64,000 nucleotides of DNA from an uncultured Oscillospiraceae bacterium (GTDB lineage: Bacteria; Bacillota; Clostridia; Oscillospirales; Oscillospiraceae): NCBI GenBank assembly GCA_944382995.1, contig CALWOF010000001.1:57504-121503 (forward strand), in the 5' to 3' direction. The notes beneath the pieces are model-generated. The model was not told the origin of the DNA, made no database searches, and saw only the letters and a program-made list of their open reading frames with translations. Position numbers and translations under genes: made by a program. Positions 14,908 through 23,414 of this stretch are shown piece after piece (position 1 is the first letter of the stretch; the number at the start of each line of letters is the position of its first letter).

Positions 14908-16257
14908 TCAGAAGACGCCCTGCTCCATCATGGCCTCGGCCACCCGCTTGAAGCCGGCGATGTTGGCGCCGGCCACCAGGTTGTACCCCAGGCCGTATTC
15001 TCTTGCCGCCTCCACGCTCATCTGGTAGATGGTGTCCATGATCTGGTGTAGCTGCCGGTCCACCTCCTCGGCGGTCCAGACCAGCCGCTCGCTGTTTTGG
15101 GCCATCTCCAGCGCGCTGGTGGCCACGCCGCCGGCGTTCACCGCCTTGCTGGGCGCCACGATCATCCCCGGCTGCTCCATCAGGAACTTCAGCGCGTCGT
15201 TGGTGGTGGGCATATTCGCCACCTCGATATAGTACTTCACATGGTTGGCCGCGATCCTCCGGGCCGACTCCATATGCACGTCGTTCTGCATGGCGGAGGG
15301 CATCATCACGTCCGCCTTCACGCCCCAGGGCTTCTCACCGGGGTAGAAGGGCACGCCGAACCTGTCCGCGTAGTCCTGCACCCGGTTCCGGCCGCTGGCG
15401 CGCATCTCCACCAGGTACGCGATCTTCTCATCCGTCACCACGCCGTCCGCGTCGTAGATGTACCCGTCCGGGCCGGACAGCGTCACCACCTTGGCCCCCA
15501 GCTCGCGCGCCTTGCGGCAGATGCCCCAGGTCACGTTGCCGAAGCCCGCGCAGGCGATGGTCTTGCCCGCGATCTCCTCACCCTCGTGTCTGAGGACGTT
15601 CTCCAGATAGTACACCGCGCCGAAGCCCGTGGCCTCCGGCCGGATCCGGCTGCCGCCGGAGGCAAAGCCCTTGCCGGTCAGCACGCCGTTCTCCCAGGCG
15701 CCCTTCAGCCGCCGGTACTCGCCGAAGAGATACCCGATCTCCCGGCCGCCCACGCCCATGTCGCCCGCGGGCACGTCGATGTCCGGCCCGATGTAGCGGT
15801 ACAGCGCCTGCATGTACGCCTGGCAGAAGCGCATGATCTCCGCCTCCGACTTCCCCGCCGGGTCGAAGTCCGCGCCGCCCTTGCCGCCGCCGATGGGCAG
15901 GCCCGTCAGGCTGTTCTTGAAGATCTGCTCGAACCCCAGGAATTTGATGATGCCCGGGTACACGTTGGCCTGGAACCGGATACCGCCCTTGTAGGGGCCC
16001 AGGGCGCCGTTGAACTGGCACCGCCAGCCGGTGTTGGTGTGCCACTGGCCCTGATCGTCCTCCCAGCAGACACGGAAGGTGAACATCCGCTCCGGCTCCA
16101 CCATGCGGCCCAGCAGGTCCACCTTCTCGTACTCCGGGTGCTTGTCGATCACCGGCTCCAGGGAGGTGAACACCTCCTCCACCGTCTGGACGAACTCCGG
16201 CTCATGGGCGTACTTCTTCTTCACGTTCTCGATCACACTGACAAGATAGGTGTTCAT
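14908..16257 (-). CDS. gdhA: Glutamate dehydrogenase, hexameric NADP type
   Basis: Interconverts glutamate with 2-oxoglutarate and ammonia. At 449 residues it has the size of class I hexameric enzymes. Landmarks: NTGWRCQFNGALGPYKGG (substrate pocket), SLTGLPIGGGKGGADFDP with the catalytic lysine, VPAGDMGVGGREIGYL, and the Rossmann motif AGFGNVTWG. The GFGNV...S signature and length fit NADP specificity, though cofactor use cannot be proved here. GGAGGATCGCGAGCC precedes ATG 16257. It lies upstream of the hydrogenase operon, which suits amino-acid fermentation in which glutamate oxidation supplies reductant disposed of as H2. A terminator separates the two. Confidence 0.95.
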   Translation of the reverse strand: MNTYLVSVIENVKKKYAHEPEFVQTVEEVFTSLEPVIDKHPEYEKVDLLGRMVEPERMFTFRVCWEDDQGQWHTNTGWRCQFNGALGPYKGGIRFQANVYPGIIKFLGFEQIFKNSLTGLPIGGGKGGADFDPAGKSEAEIMRFCQAYMQALYRYIGPDIDVPAGDMGVGGREIGYLFGEYRRLKGAWENGVLTGKGFASGGSRIRPEATGFGAVYYLENVLRHEGEEIAGKTIACAGFGNVTWGICRKARELGAKVVTLSGPDGYIYDADGVVTDEKIAYLVEMRASGRNRVQDYADRFGVPFYPGEKPWGVKADVMMPSAMQNDVHMESARRIAANHVKYYIEVANMPTTNDALKFLMEQPGMIVAPSKAVNAGGVATSALEMAQNSERLVWTAEEVDRQLHQIMDTIYQMSVEAAREYGLGYNLVAGANIAGFKRVAEAMMEQGVF

Positions 16258-16392
16258 GGCTCGCGATCCTCCTCTTTCCATCAGAGTCCTGTCAAAACCT
16301 CAAAACACATCCGCTGTCTCCCGCGCAGGCGGGGCCGGTCTTCTCCTGTGACGAACGCCTCTGTTTTCTTTTCCGCTCGTTTCTCTTCTATG

Positions 16393-16421
16393 ATTGTAGC
16401 AAAAAAAGGCCGTTTTGGGAA
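16393..16421 (-). promoter_or_regulatory. Candidate gdhA promoter
   Basis: Minus strand TTCCCA (16421-16416), 17-nt spacer containing a T run, TACAAT (16398-16393). The -10 is good and the -35 weak. It would give a leader of about 130 nt. The rest of the 16258-16630 gap holds the obgE promoter and nothing else I can name. Confidence 0.4.
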
Positions 16422-16553
16422 GTCCTGTTTTGGTGAAAAAAGTGGATTTCCGTTAAGATTTTTCCTGATATATCCAATTTGAGGGAGTCCGCCTCCGGCG
16501 GCCGGAGATTTTCGCCCCGGGATGCGCCCCGGAAACGGGTCTTCGGAACAGGC

Positions 16554-16582
16554 TTGACGTTCCAGATGCTTTTCGTTAGAAT
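16554..16582 (+). promoter_or_regulatory. Promoter of obgE
   Basis: TTGACG (16554-16559), 17-nt spacer, TAGAAT (16577-16582). Confidence 0.75.
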
Positions 16583-16630
16583 AGGTAAGAATGGACAAGC
16601 TCTATCTGATCATATGCGAGAGGTACGAAA

Positions 16631-17917
16631 ATGGCAGCTTCTTTTATCGATAAGGCCCGGATCTCCGTCCGGGCGGGCAACGGCGGCAACGGCGCCGTTG
16701 CCTTCCACCGGGAGAAATATGTGGCCGCCGGCGGCCCCGACGGCGGGGACGGCGGCCGGGGCGGCTCCATCATCCTGCAGGTGGACGACAACATGTCCAC
16801 CCTGATGGATTTCCGCTACAAGCGCAAGTATGTGGCCGGCAACGGCGCCGACGGCCAGGGGGGGCGGAAGTCCGGCAAGGACGGCCAGGATCTTGTCATC
16901 AAGGTCCCCCGGGGCACCCTGGTGCGGGATGCGGAGACCAATGAGATCATGCAGGACATGTCCGGCAGCGAGCCCTATGTGCTCTGCCGGGGCGGCCGGG
17001 GCGGCTGGGGGAACAGCCACTTCGCCACCCCCACCCGGCAGGTGCCCCGCTTCGCCAAGGGCGGCCTCCCCGGCGAGGCCCACGACGTCATCCTGGAGCT
17101 GAAGCTGCTGGCGGACGTGGGGCTGGTGGGCTTCCCCAACGTGGGCAAGTCCACATTGCTCTCCGTGGTGTCCAAGGCCCAGCCCAAGATCGCCAACTAC
17201 CACTTCACCACCCTGTTCCCCAACCTGGGCGTCGTGTGGGTGGAGGACGGCGTCAGCTTCGTCATGGCGGACATCCCCGGCATCATCGAGGGCGCCAGCG
17301 AGGGCGCCGGCCTGGGCCACGACTTCCTGCGGCATGTGGACCGGTGCCGGCTGCTGATCCATGTGGTGGATGTGTCCGGCAGCGAGGGCCGGGACCCGGT
17401 GGCGGACTTTGAGGCCATCAATGCCGAGCTCAGGCAGTACAGCCCGGAGCTGGCGGAGCGCCCCCAGATCGTGGCCGCCAACAAGGCGGATATCCTTCCG
17501 CCGGACTCCGACAATCTGGAGCGGCTGCGGGACCACGTGGAGGCCATGGGCTTCACGCTGGTGAAGCTCTCCGCCGCGGCCCACCAGGGCACGGCGGAGC
17601 TGGTGAAAAAGGCGGCGGAGATGCTCTCTGTCCTGCCCCCCGTCACGGTGTATGAGCCGGAGTATGTACCGAAAGCCCCCGTGGTGGACGCCTCCGCGCC
17701 GCTGGACATCCATCAGGAGGACGACGGCACCTGGATCGTGGAGAGCGCCTGGCTGCGGCAGGTGATGAGCAATGTGAACTTTGCCGACTACGAGAGCCGG
17801 ATGTGGTTCGACAAGGTCCTGCGGGACAACGGCTTTTTCCAGAAGCTGGAGGACGCGGGCATCCGGGACGGGGACACCGTGTCCCTGTACGACTTTGAGT
17901 TCGAATATCAGCGGTGA
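16631..17917 (+). CDS. obgE: Obg-family ribosome-assembly GTPase
   Basis: Essential GTPase for 50S assembly and stress control. Over 428 residues it has the glycine-rich Obg fold (1-158; repeats such as GNGGNGAVAFHREKYVAAGG, DGGDGGRGG), the G domain with G1 GFPNVGKST, G3 DIPGIIEGA and G4 NKAD, and a C-terminal OCT domain (about 350-428, ending in YDFEFEYQR). This is the full three-domain Firmicutes form. GAGAGG lies upstream of ATG 16631. Monocistronic, with its own promoter and terminator. The usual neighbours rpmA and rplU are absent. Confidence 0.97.
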   Translation: MAASFIDKARISVRAGNGGNGAVAFHREKYVAAGGPDGGDGGRGGSIILQVDDNMSTLMDFRYKRKYVAGNGADGQGGRKSGKDGQDLVIKVPRGTLVRDAETNEIMQDMSGSEPYVLCRGGRGGWGNSHFATPTRQVPRFAKGGLPGEAHDVILELKLLADVGLVGFPNVGKSTLLSVVSKAQPKIANYHFTTLFPNLGVVWVEDGVSFVMADIPGIIEGASEGAGLGHDFLRHVDRCRLLIHVVDVSGSEGRDPVADFEAINAELRQYSPELAERPQIVAANKADILPPDSDNLERLRDHVEAMGFTLVKLSAAAHQGTAELVKKAAEMLSVLPPVTVYEPEYVPKAPVVDASAPLDIHQEDDGTWIVESAWLRQVMSNVNFADYESRMWFDKVLRDNGFFQKLEDAGIRDGDTVSLYDFEFEYQR

Positions 17918-17925
17918 ATTATGAG

Positions 17926-17967
17926 CGGCGCCCCGCTCTGCTTTCGCAGAGCGGGGCGCCGTTTTTT
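17926..17967 (+). terminator. obgE terminator
   Basis: CGGCGCCCCGCTCTGC-tttc-GCAGAGCGGGGCGCCG followed by six T (17962-17967). Confidence 0.93.
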
Positions 17968-17974
17968 CGCGGTA

Positions 17975-18433
17975 TCAGAGCTGGGTCGGGTGGAACACAG
18001 GCACCTTCATCTTCGGGTCCATCCTGCGGCACATGTCCACCTGCTCGATGCGGCCGAGGACCAGGTCCGTGGTCGCCAGGACCAGGGAGCCGTAGCCCAG
18101 GTGCCCGCCGACGGTGCTGCCGTCGTTGCGGCTCAAGGTCACATGGACGTGGGGGCTGATGGTCCCGTCCTCATCATGGCAGACAATGCCGGAGATGGAG
18201 ACCAGCTCCAGGATCTCCTCCCGGATGATGGGGTCGCCGTAGGCAACGCGTCCGTCCGGGAAGCTGAGGGGATTGAAATACTCCGCACGGCGGAGGCTCC
18301 CCAAGCCGCTGATGATCACTCCGTTTTTCAGGTCGTACTTCCGGCAGGCCTCCTCGATCCCCTTCAGCACGTCGCTGTCCGGCTCCAGGCGAATCGTTAT
18401 GACCTCTGCCAGCGTTCCCTTTGCAGTCTCCAT
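17975..18433 (-). CDS. PPC/DUF296-domain protein
   Basis: The 152-residue product is almost entirely one PPC (DUF296) domain, a trimeric fold. The metal-site motif is PHVHVTLSRNDGSTVGGHL (19 residues), with the conserved HxH and a following GGHL; GVIISGLGSLRRAEYF is the conserved N-terminal strand pair. In plants the domain is joined to AT-hooks and binds DNA; stand-alone bacterial versions have no settled function, so DNA binding is not assumed. Convergent with obgE. GAGAGGAGCACACAAG precedes ATG 18433. It has no operon partners. Confidence 0.85.
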   Translation of the reverse strand: METAKGTLAEVITIRLEPDSDVLKGIEEACRKYDLKNGVIISGLGSLRRAEYFNPLSFPDGRVAYGDPIIREEILELVSISGIVCHDEDGTISPHVHVTLSRNDGSTVGGHLGYGSLVLATTDLVLGRIEQVDMCRRMDPKMKVPVFHPTQL

Positions 18434-18611
18434 CTTGTGTGCTCCTCTCTTCCGGCGGTCCTCTCCGCCATTTTGTTCTGCTCCAAGACTACACCTTTGC
18501 CGGTCTCCTGTCAACTGCCCGCCGCTCCGCGGCGCTTTGGCATATGCGGGGATTTTTCCATGAATTTTGCCTCTCTCTTTTGTGGTAATGTGCTAAAGTT
18601 TTTTTGAGGAC

Positions 18612-18641
18612 TTGACAGGAGGGCGGCGCCTGTTGTACACT
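18612..18641 (+). promoter_or_regulatory. Promoter of the Trp T-box/trpB2 unit
   Basis: TTGACA (18612-18617), 18-nt spacer, TACACT (18636-18641). Confidence 0.75.
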
Positions 18642-18647
18642 CAGCCC

Positions 18648-18950
18648 AAGTTCACAGCACAAACCGATGACGCGGACGAGTAAGCGGACGTCACCTCTCC
18701 AAGAGAGCTGCCGGCGGTGGGATGGCAGCAGAGGGGGCCCCGGCGAATGGACCGCGGAGGGCGGACTGAACGGAGAGCTCTCCCAGTAAGGACCGACGGG
18801 CTTTTCCCCCGTTACCAGGGAAAGACGTGTGACAGCACGTCGCCGAGAGGGCGAGAGATCGCCAAGTTGGGTGGCACCGCAGAAGTTTTCAGACTTTTGT
18901 CCCAAGGAACCATTGGAATGGGTCCTTGCGGGACGAAGGTCTTTTTTGTT
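18648..18950 (+). ncRNA. T-box riboswitch, tryptophan specifier
   Basis: tRNA-sensing leader. Stem I contains the AGAGAGCTGCCGGCGG-type AG-bulge region (about 18701-18716). The specifier loop reads GAA-TGG-ACC with TGG at 18748-18750, decoding tryptophan. The T-box sequence TGGGTGGCACCGCAG lies at about 18867-18882 and would pair with the uncharged tRNA end. The terminator hairpin (18899-18936, GTCCC..AAGGA..CCATT paired with AATGG..TCCTT..GGGAC) is followed by CTTTTTTG. When tRNA-Trp is uncharged, the downstream gene is expressed. Confidence 0.92.
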
Positions 18951-18988
18951 TCCCCCGGAGGGCCGCAGAACAGAAAGGAGCAAGCGCC

Positions 18989-20371
18989 ATGACATTCGAG
19001 AAGATCCCCTACAAGATCTACCTGACCGAGGATGAACTGCCGAAGTTCTGGTACAACGTGCGGGCGGACATGAAGACGAAGCCCGCCCCCCTGCTGAACC
19101 CCGCCACCGGCGAGCCCATGACCTTTGAGGACCTGCGTCCGGTGTTCTGCGACGAGCTGATCCGCCAGGAGCTGGACAATGACACCCGGGAGATCCCCAT
19201 CCCCCAGGACATCCGGGACTTCTACAAGATGTACCGCCCCGCGCCCCTGGTCCGGGCCTACTGCCTGGAGGAGAAGCTCCAGACCCCCGCCAAGATCTAC
19301 TACAAGTTCGAGGGCAACAACACCTCCGGCTCCCACAAGCTGAACTCCGCCATCGCCCAGGCCTTCTACGCCAAGCACCAGGGCCTGAAGGGCGTCACCA
19401 CCGAGACCGGCGCCGGCCAGTGGGGCACGGCCCTGTCCATGGCCTGCTCCTATCTGGATCTGGACTGCCAGGTCTACATGGTGAAGGTCAGCTACGAGCA
19501 GAAGCCCTTCCGCCGGGAGGTGATGAAGGTCTATGGCGCCTCCGTCACCCCCTCCCCCTCCGAGACTACCGCCGTGGGCCGGGCCATTTTGAAGGAGCAC
19601 CCCGGCACCACCGGCTCCCTGGGCTGCGCCATCTCCGAGGCGGTGGAGGCCGCCGCCAGCCAGCCCGGCTACCGCTACGTCCTGGGCAGCGTGCTGAACC
19701 AGGTGCTGCTGCACCAGTCCATCATCGGCCTGGAGGCCAAGGCGGCCCTGGACAAGTACAGCATCGTGCCGGACATCATCATCGGCTGCGCCGGCGGCGG
19801 CAGCAACCTGGGCGGCCTGATCTCCCCCTTCATGGGCGAGAAGCTCCGGGGCGAGCGGGACTACCAGTTCATCGCCGTGGAGCCCGCCTCCTGCCCCAGC
19901 TTCACCCGGGGCAGATTCGCCTATGACTTCTGCGACACCGGCAAGGTCTGCCCCCTGGCCAAGATGTACACCCTGGGCAGCAATTTCATCCCCTCCGCCA
20001 ATCACGCCGGCGGCCTGCGGTATCACGGCATGAGCCCCGTGCTCTCCGAGCTCTATCACCAGGGGCTGATGGAGGCCCGGGCGGTGGAGCAGACCAAGGT
20101 GTTTGAGGCGGCGGAGCAGTTCGCCCGGGTGGAGGGCATCCTGCCCGCGCCCGAATCCAGCCACGCCATCCGGGTGGCCATCGACGAGGCCATGAAGTGC
20201 AAGGAGACCGGCGAGGAAAAGACCATCCTCTTCGGCCTCACCGGCACCGGCTACTTCGACATGGTGGCCTATGAGAAGTTCCACAACGGCCAGATGACCG
20301 ACTACATCCCCACCGACGCCGAGCTGGAGGCCAGCTTCGCCCAGCTGCCCAAGGTGCCGGGTCAGGAGTGA
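18989..20371 (+). CDS. trpB: TrpB2-type tryptophan synthase beta chain
   Basis: PLP enzyme condensing indole with serine to give tryptophan. The 460-residue length and the N-terminal extension (EKIPYKIYLTEDELPKFWYN) are those of the TrpB2 subfamily, longer than the 400-residue TrpB1. The PLP lysine is in NTSGSHKLNSA, the catalytic region reads TTETGAGQWGTALS, and the phosphate-binding loop GCAGGGSNLGG. No trpA or other trp gene is in the window, and the gene stands alone under a Trp T-box, which suggests indole salvage. AAAGGAG precedes ATG 18989. Confidence 0.93.
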   Translation: MTFEKIPYKIYLTEDELPKFWYNVRADMKTKPAPLLNPATGEPMTFEDLRPVFCDELIRQELDNDTREIPIPQDIRDFYKMYRPAPLVRAYCLEEKLQTPAKIYYKFEGNNTSGSHKLNSAIAQAFYAKHQGLKGVTTETGAGQWGTALSMACSYLDLDCQVYMVKVSYEQKPFRREVMKVYGASVTPSPSETTAVGRAILKEHPGTTGSLGCAISEAVEAAASQPGYRYVLGSVLNQVLLHQSIIGLEAKAALDKYSIVPDIIIGCAGGGSNLGGLISPFMGEKLRGERDYQFIAVEPASCPSFTRGRFAYDFCDTGKVCPLAKMYTLGSNFIPSANHAGGLRYHGMSPVLSELYHQGLMEARAVEQTKVFEAAEQFARVEGILPAPESSHAIRVAIDEAMKCKETGEEKTILFGLTGTGYFDMVAYEKFHNGQMTDYIPTDAELEASFAQLPKVPGQE

Positions 20372-20383
20372 GCCAGCAGTTCA

Positions 20384-20418
20384 GACAGCGGAGGACGCTC
20401 AGCCCTCCGCTGTTTTTG
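20384..20418 (+). terminator. trpB2 terminator
   Basis: ACAGCGGAGG-10 nt loop-CCTCCGCTGT followed by TTTTG. Confidence 0.88.
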
Positions 20419-20497
20419 TCTTGTCCCGCCGCATATTTTGCGGTCAGTCTGCGCAAACTGGATCGGAACCATTTTGTCCAGACTGGAGGAATGTCTC

Positions 20498-21322
20498 ATG
20501 TCCAATCCCAACCGCCGGGGCGCCCTGGCCCTGGTATCCGCCTCCATGTGCCTGGTGCTGGCGGCCCTGTTCTCCCTCGGGGAGCCGGCCTCCCCCGCCC
20601 TCTCCGCCGCCGGGGAGGCCGCGGTGCCCGCCGCCGCCGACTGGGGGCTGTCCTTCCCCACGGAGGGGGAGTCCCCGGTGGGCAACGCCACGGCGGAGGA
20701 CCTGGCCCGATACGGCGCCTACTACCTGGGGGACACCAGCAAAAAGGTCCTGTATCTCACCTTTGACTGCGGATACGAGAACGGCCACACGGAGGCCATC
20801 CTGGACGCGCTGAAGAAGCACGATGCCCCCGCCGCCTTCTTTGTGGTGGGCCACATGGTGGAATCCGCCCCGGATATCGTCCGCCGCATGGCTGAGGAGG
20901 GCCACATCGTGGGCAACCACACCTTCCACCACCCGGACATGTCCGCCATATCGGACGTAGAGTCCTTCCGGAAGGAGCTGGAGGACCTGGAGACACTGTA
21001 CCAGGAGACCACCGGGCGGGAGCTGTCCAAATTCTACCGGCCGCCCCAGGGAAAGTACAGCGAGGAAAACCTGGCCCAGGCCCGGGAGCTAGGCTATACC
21101 ACGGTGTTCTGGAGCCTGGCCTATGTGGACTGGAACGTGGACGACCAGCCCACGGCGGAGGCGGCCTATGAAAAGCTGCTGCCCCGGGTCCACGACGGGG
21201 CCATCGTCCTGCTCCACTCCACCTCCTCCACCAACGCCGCCATTCTGGACGACCTGCTGACAAGGTGGGAGGAGATGGGCTACACCTTTGCCCCCCTGAC
21301 GGAGCTGCCGGGCCTGGCCTGA
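20498..21322 (+). CDS. pdaA: PdaA-like polysaccharide deacetylase
   Basis: Secreted peptidoglycan deacetylase of the kind that makes muramic delta-lactam in the spore cortex. It has an N-terminal signal or anchor (about residues 8-28), then a NodB domain: YLTFDCGYENG (PdaA form, where the usual second Asp is replaced), GNHTFHHPDM with the metal histidines, YRPPQGKYS and a C-terminal LLHSTSSTN. The order and the TFDxGYENG variant match PdaA rather than general chitin deacetylases. GGAGGAATGTCTC supports ATG 20498. 274 residues. It supports a spore-forming host. A small membrane protein gene follows on the same strand. Confidence 0.9.
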   Translation: MSNPNRRGALALVSASMCLVLAALFSLGEPASPALSAAGEAAVPAAADWGLSFPTEGESPVGNATAEDLARYGAYYLGDTSKKVLYLTFDCGYENGHTEAILDALKKHDAPAAFFVVGHMVESAPDIVRRMAEEGHIVGNHTFHHPDMSAISDVESFRKELEDLETLYQETTGRELSKFYRPPQGKYSEENLAQARELGYTTVFWSLAYVDWNVDDQPTAEAAYEKLLPRVHDGAIVLLHSTSSTNAAILDDLLTRWEEMGYTFAPLTELPGLA

Positions 21323-21396
21323 CAGGCTGTTGCTTTTGCCCTTGCCTCCCGCTGCCGGACATGGTAGGATGGATGGCAGAAAGGGGGCGGCGTCCC

Positions 21397-21957
21397 ATGC
21401 GGTATCTCTCCGGACAGAGACGGCTCGAGGCTGCGGAATCCTGTGTGATCTGGTTTTTTCTTTACTCGGTGCTGGGCTGGCTGTACGAGGTCTTTCTGGA
21501 GGTGGTGGTCTACCGCTGGGGGTTCACCAACCGGGGCGTGCTGTTCGGCCCCTACTGCCCCGTGTACGGCGTGGGGGCGCTGGTGTTCCTGCTGTGCTTC
21601 TCCCGTCTGATGGAAAAGCGGGAGCCCGCCTGGCTCCGCTGGGTGAAGCCGGTCCTGATCTTCCTGGGCTGCATGGCCGTGGCCACCGCCATCGAGCTGG
21701 CCACCAGCTACATCCTGGAGGCCATCACCGGCGCCTGGCCCTGGCAGACCTACCGGGACTACGCCATCAACTTTGAGGGACGCATCGCCCTCTCCCCCTC
21801 CGTCCGGTTCGGGCTGGGCGGGCTGCTGTTCCTCTATGTGCTCCAGCCCCTGTTCCGGCATCTGACGGGGAGCCTCTCCCCCCGGCTGCGGCGGGGCGCC
21901 GCCATCGCCGTGACGGCGGTGCTGGCCGCGGACTTCGCCGCGACACTGCTGCTGTGA
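21397..21957 (+). CDS. CmpB-like (DUF1113/PF06541) membrane protein
   Basis: The 186-residue integral membrane protein has about five hydrophobic segments. The N-terminal signature FLYSVLGWLYEVFLEVV and the following NRGVLFGPYCPVYGVGAL are typical of the family annotated as putative ABC-transporter permease or CmpB. No ATPase is nearby and the transport role is unproven. The start at ATG 21397 is chosen for AGAAAGGGGGCGGCGTCCC; two earlier in-frame ATGs (21361, 21373) lack such a site. It lies 75 nt after pdaA and could share its transcript. It ends at a bidirectional terminator. Confidence 0.82.
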   Translation: MRYLSGQRRLEAAESCVIWFFLYSVLGWLYEVFLEVVVYRWGFTNRGVLFGPYCPVYGVGALVFLLCFSRLMEKREPAWLRWVKPVLIFLGCMAVATAIELATSYILEAITGAWPWQTYRDYAINFEGRIALSPSVRFGLGGLLFLYVLQPLFRHLTGSLSPRLRRGAAIAVTAVLAADFAATLLL

Positions 21958-21972
21958 GCGGGAGATCCAGGC

Positions 21973-22009
21973 AAAAAACGAGGGCTGACAGCGTCAGCCC
22001 TCGTTTTGT
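21973..22009. terminator. Bidirectional terminator shared with the MntR-like gene
   Basis: AAAAAACGAGGGCTGAC-agc-GTCAGCCCTCGTTTTG. The minus-strand stop codon of the MntR-like gene (21994-21996) is inside the stem. Confidence 0.88.
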
Positions 22010-22380
22010 TCTTCCATCATCTTGTCCAGATATCTCTGAATACAGCGGTACGTCTCCTCGCTGAGGTCGTGCTCCACCTTGCAGGCGTCCTCCGACGCCA
22101 CCTCCGGGGAGACCCCCAGCAGCTCAAAGAGCTTCGAGAGGGTCTTGTGCCGGCCGTAGACCCGGCGGGCGATGGCCATGCCGCTCTCGTTGAGCGTGAT
22201 GCTGCCGTCGGCATCCATGTTGATATAGCCGTTCTCCCGCAGCTTTTTCATGGCAATGCTGACGCTGGGCTTGGAGTACCCCAGCTCGTTGACGATGTCG
22301 ATGGACCGTACCTGTCCCCGCCGCTGCTGAAGGACCAAAATGGACTCCAGATAGTCCTCGGCAGACTCGTGGATCACCAT
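21994..22380 (-). CDS. MntR/DtxR-family metal-dependent regulator
   Basis: The 128-residue repressor has an N-terminal winged helix (residues 1-65, DIVNELGYSKPSVSIAMKKL recognition helix) and a metal-binding dimerisation domain without the SH3 tail of DtxR. Ligand positions match manganese-type MntR: SAEDYLESI gives the Asp/Glu pair (D and E three apart), GRHKTL gives His, and EDACKVEHDLSEE gives Glu/Glu/His. It is therefore more likely Mn than Fe responsive. ATG 22380 has AAAGGGTG upstream; the long open frame further upstream runs through the tRNA gene and is spurious. No Mn transporter is adjacent. Confidence 0.85.
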   Translation of the reverse strand: MVIHESAEDYLESILVLQQRRGQVRSIDIVNELGYSKPSVSIAMKKLRENGYINMDADGSITLNESGMAIARRVYGRHKTLSKLFELLGVSPEVASEDACKVEHDLSEETYRCIQRYLDKMMEEQNEG

Positions 22381-22456
22381 AACCGGCACCCTTTCCGTAT
22401 GCTGGCGGCATGGGTGGACCCGCTGACCGCCGAACAAAATTTGTACGGCCGAGTAA

Positions 22457-22493
22457 TAAAAAAAGAGACGTGCTGAATCAGCACGTCTCTTTT
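22457..22493 (-). terminator. tRNA-Ala terminator
   Basis: On minus GAGACGTGCTGA-t-TCAGCACGTCTC followed by seven T. Directly abuts the tRNA 3' end. Confidence 0.9.
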
Positions 22494-22569
22494 TGGTGGA
22501 GATAAGCGGGATCGAACCGCTGACCTCTTGACTGCCAGTCAAGCGCTCTCCCAGCTGAGCTATACCCCC
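22494..22569 (-). tRNA. tRNA-Ala, anticodon GGC
   Basis: A 76-nt cloverleaf read on the minus strand: acceptor GGGGGTA with TATCTCC, D arm GCTCAGCTGGGAGAGC, anticodon stem CTTGA-CTGGCAG-TCAAG giving anticodon GGC, T arm with GTTCGATCC, encoded CCA. The acceptor third pair is G-U, the alanine identity element, which confirms the amino acid. It serves GCC (and GCU) codons, the main Ala codon of these genes. Confidence 0.96.
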
Positions 22570-22612
22570 AGGCCGTTCGTACCGTGCGAGTTTCGCGCTC
22601 GGAACAGTGATT

Positions 22613-22641
22613 AGTATAGCAAAGCAGAATGGAAATGTCAA
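22613..22641 (-). promoter_or_regulatory. Promoter of tRNA-Ala
   Basis: Minus strand TTGACA (22641-22636), 17-nt spacer, TATACT (22618-22613); near-consensus. Confidence 0.9.
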
Positions 22642-22715
22642 CACTAATTTTTTGTTTTTTCAGATTTTTTTCAGAGGGTGGAAACAGCGCCCGTCCCCCT
22701 CCGGCGGGGAGGCGC

Positions 22716-23399
22716 TCACGCTCTCCACCGGAGGCTCCGGAGCTCGTTCTTCTGCGCCGGTGTGATCCGGAAGCTCTCGACAGCCTTCTGGATGGTCTTG
22801 TTGTGGGTCCAGCGGTCCAGGCGCCGCTCCTCCAGATAGGGAAGCGCCGCGTCGTACTGCTTGGCCAGGGCGGTGGCGAAGTACCAGGCGACCATCATCC
22901 GCACATAGTACTCCTCCCGCCGCACCCCGGCGGCCAGAGCCAGATACGCCGGGCGGAATTCCCCGTCCAGATAGAACTGCATCAGCATCCCCAGGCCGAA
23001 GCGGACCGTGTAGGGCCCCTCGTCCCGGACCCAGCGGCGGATCTGCTCCGGCAGCTCCGCCGGGTGGCGCCGGAAGGCCCTCGGGCTCAGAAGGTCACAG
23101 GTGGCCCAGTTGTCCACATGGGGGAGGAAGCTCTCCAGCGCCGCCACTGCCGCCGCATAGTCCGGGAGGGCGGAAATCAGCAGGCCGTGGAGGTTGTTTT
23201 CCTCATAGTACCGGTGGGGCAGCTCCCTTAAAAACGTCTCCGCCTCCTGGGTCCCGGCCAGTTCCTTTGCCAGCTTCCGCAGGGCCGGCATCCGCACGCC
23301 GATGACCAGAGCCGGATCCATGGTGGGGATCAGCCTGCTCTGGAAGGCCTGATAGGCCGGGTCCCGCAGGGAAAAGAGGGTGTTTTGGATCTCTGTCAT
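22716..23399 (-). CDS. AlkD-like DNA alkylation repair protein (HEAT-repeat)
   Basis: A 227-residue all-helical protein of the AlkC/AlkD HEAT-repeat superfamily, which removes N3/N7-alkylated purines without base flipping. Landmarks are VIGVRMPALRKLAKEL (substrate groove), LPHRYYEENNLHG, VDNWATCDLLSPR (the conserved WxxxD region that positions the catalytic aspartate) and YYVRMMVAWYFATAL. It belongs to the shorter clostridial subgroup, often called DNA alkylation repair protein; catalysis on alkylated DNA is inferred. GGGGAACGTGCC precedes ATG 23399. The phosphodiesterase gene ends 15 nt upstream, so they share an mRNA. Confidence 0.87.
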   Translation of the reverse strand: MTEIQNTLFSLRDPAYQAFQSRLIPTMDPALVIGVRMPALRKLAKELAGTQEAETFLRELPHRYYEENNLHGLLISALPDYAAAVAALESFLPHVDNWATCDLLSPRAFRRHPAELPEQIRRWVRDEGPYTVRFGLGMLMQFYLDGEFRPAYLALAAGVRREEYYVRMMVAWYFATALAKQYDAALPYLEERRLDRWTHNKTIQKAVESFRITPAQKNELRSLRWRA

Positions 23400-23414
23400 G
23401 GCACGTTCCCCGGT

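Noticed and set aside
16554-17917. obgE as part of an rplU-rpmA operon
   Set aside because: Neither ribosomal protein gene is present; obgE has its own promoter and terminator here.
22381-22644. N-terminal extension of the MntR-like protein
   Set aside because: The extension crosses the tRNA-Ala gene and its terminator, and the short form matches the family length.
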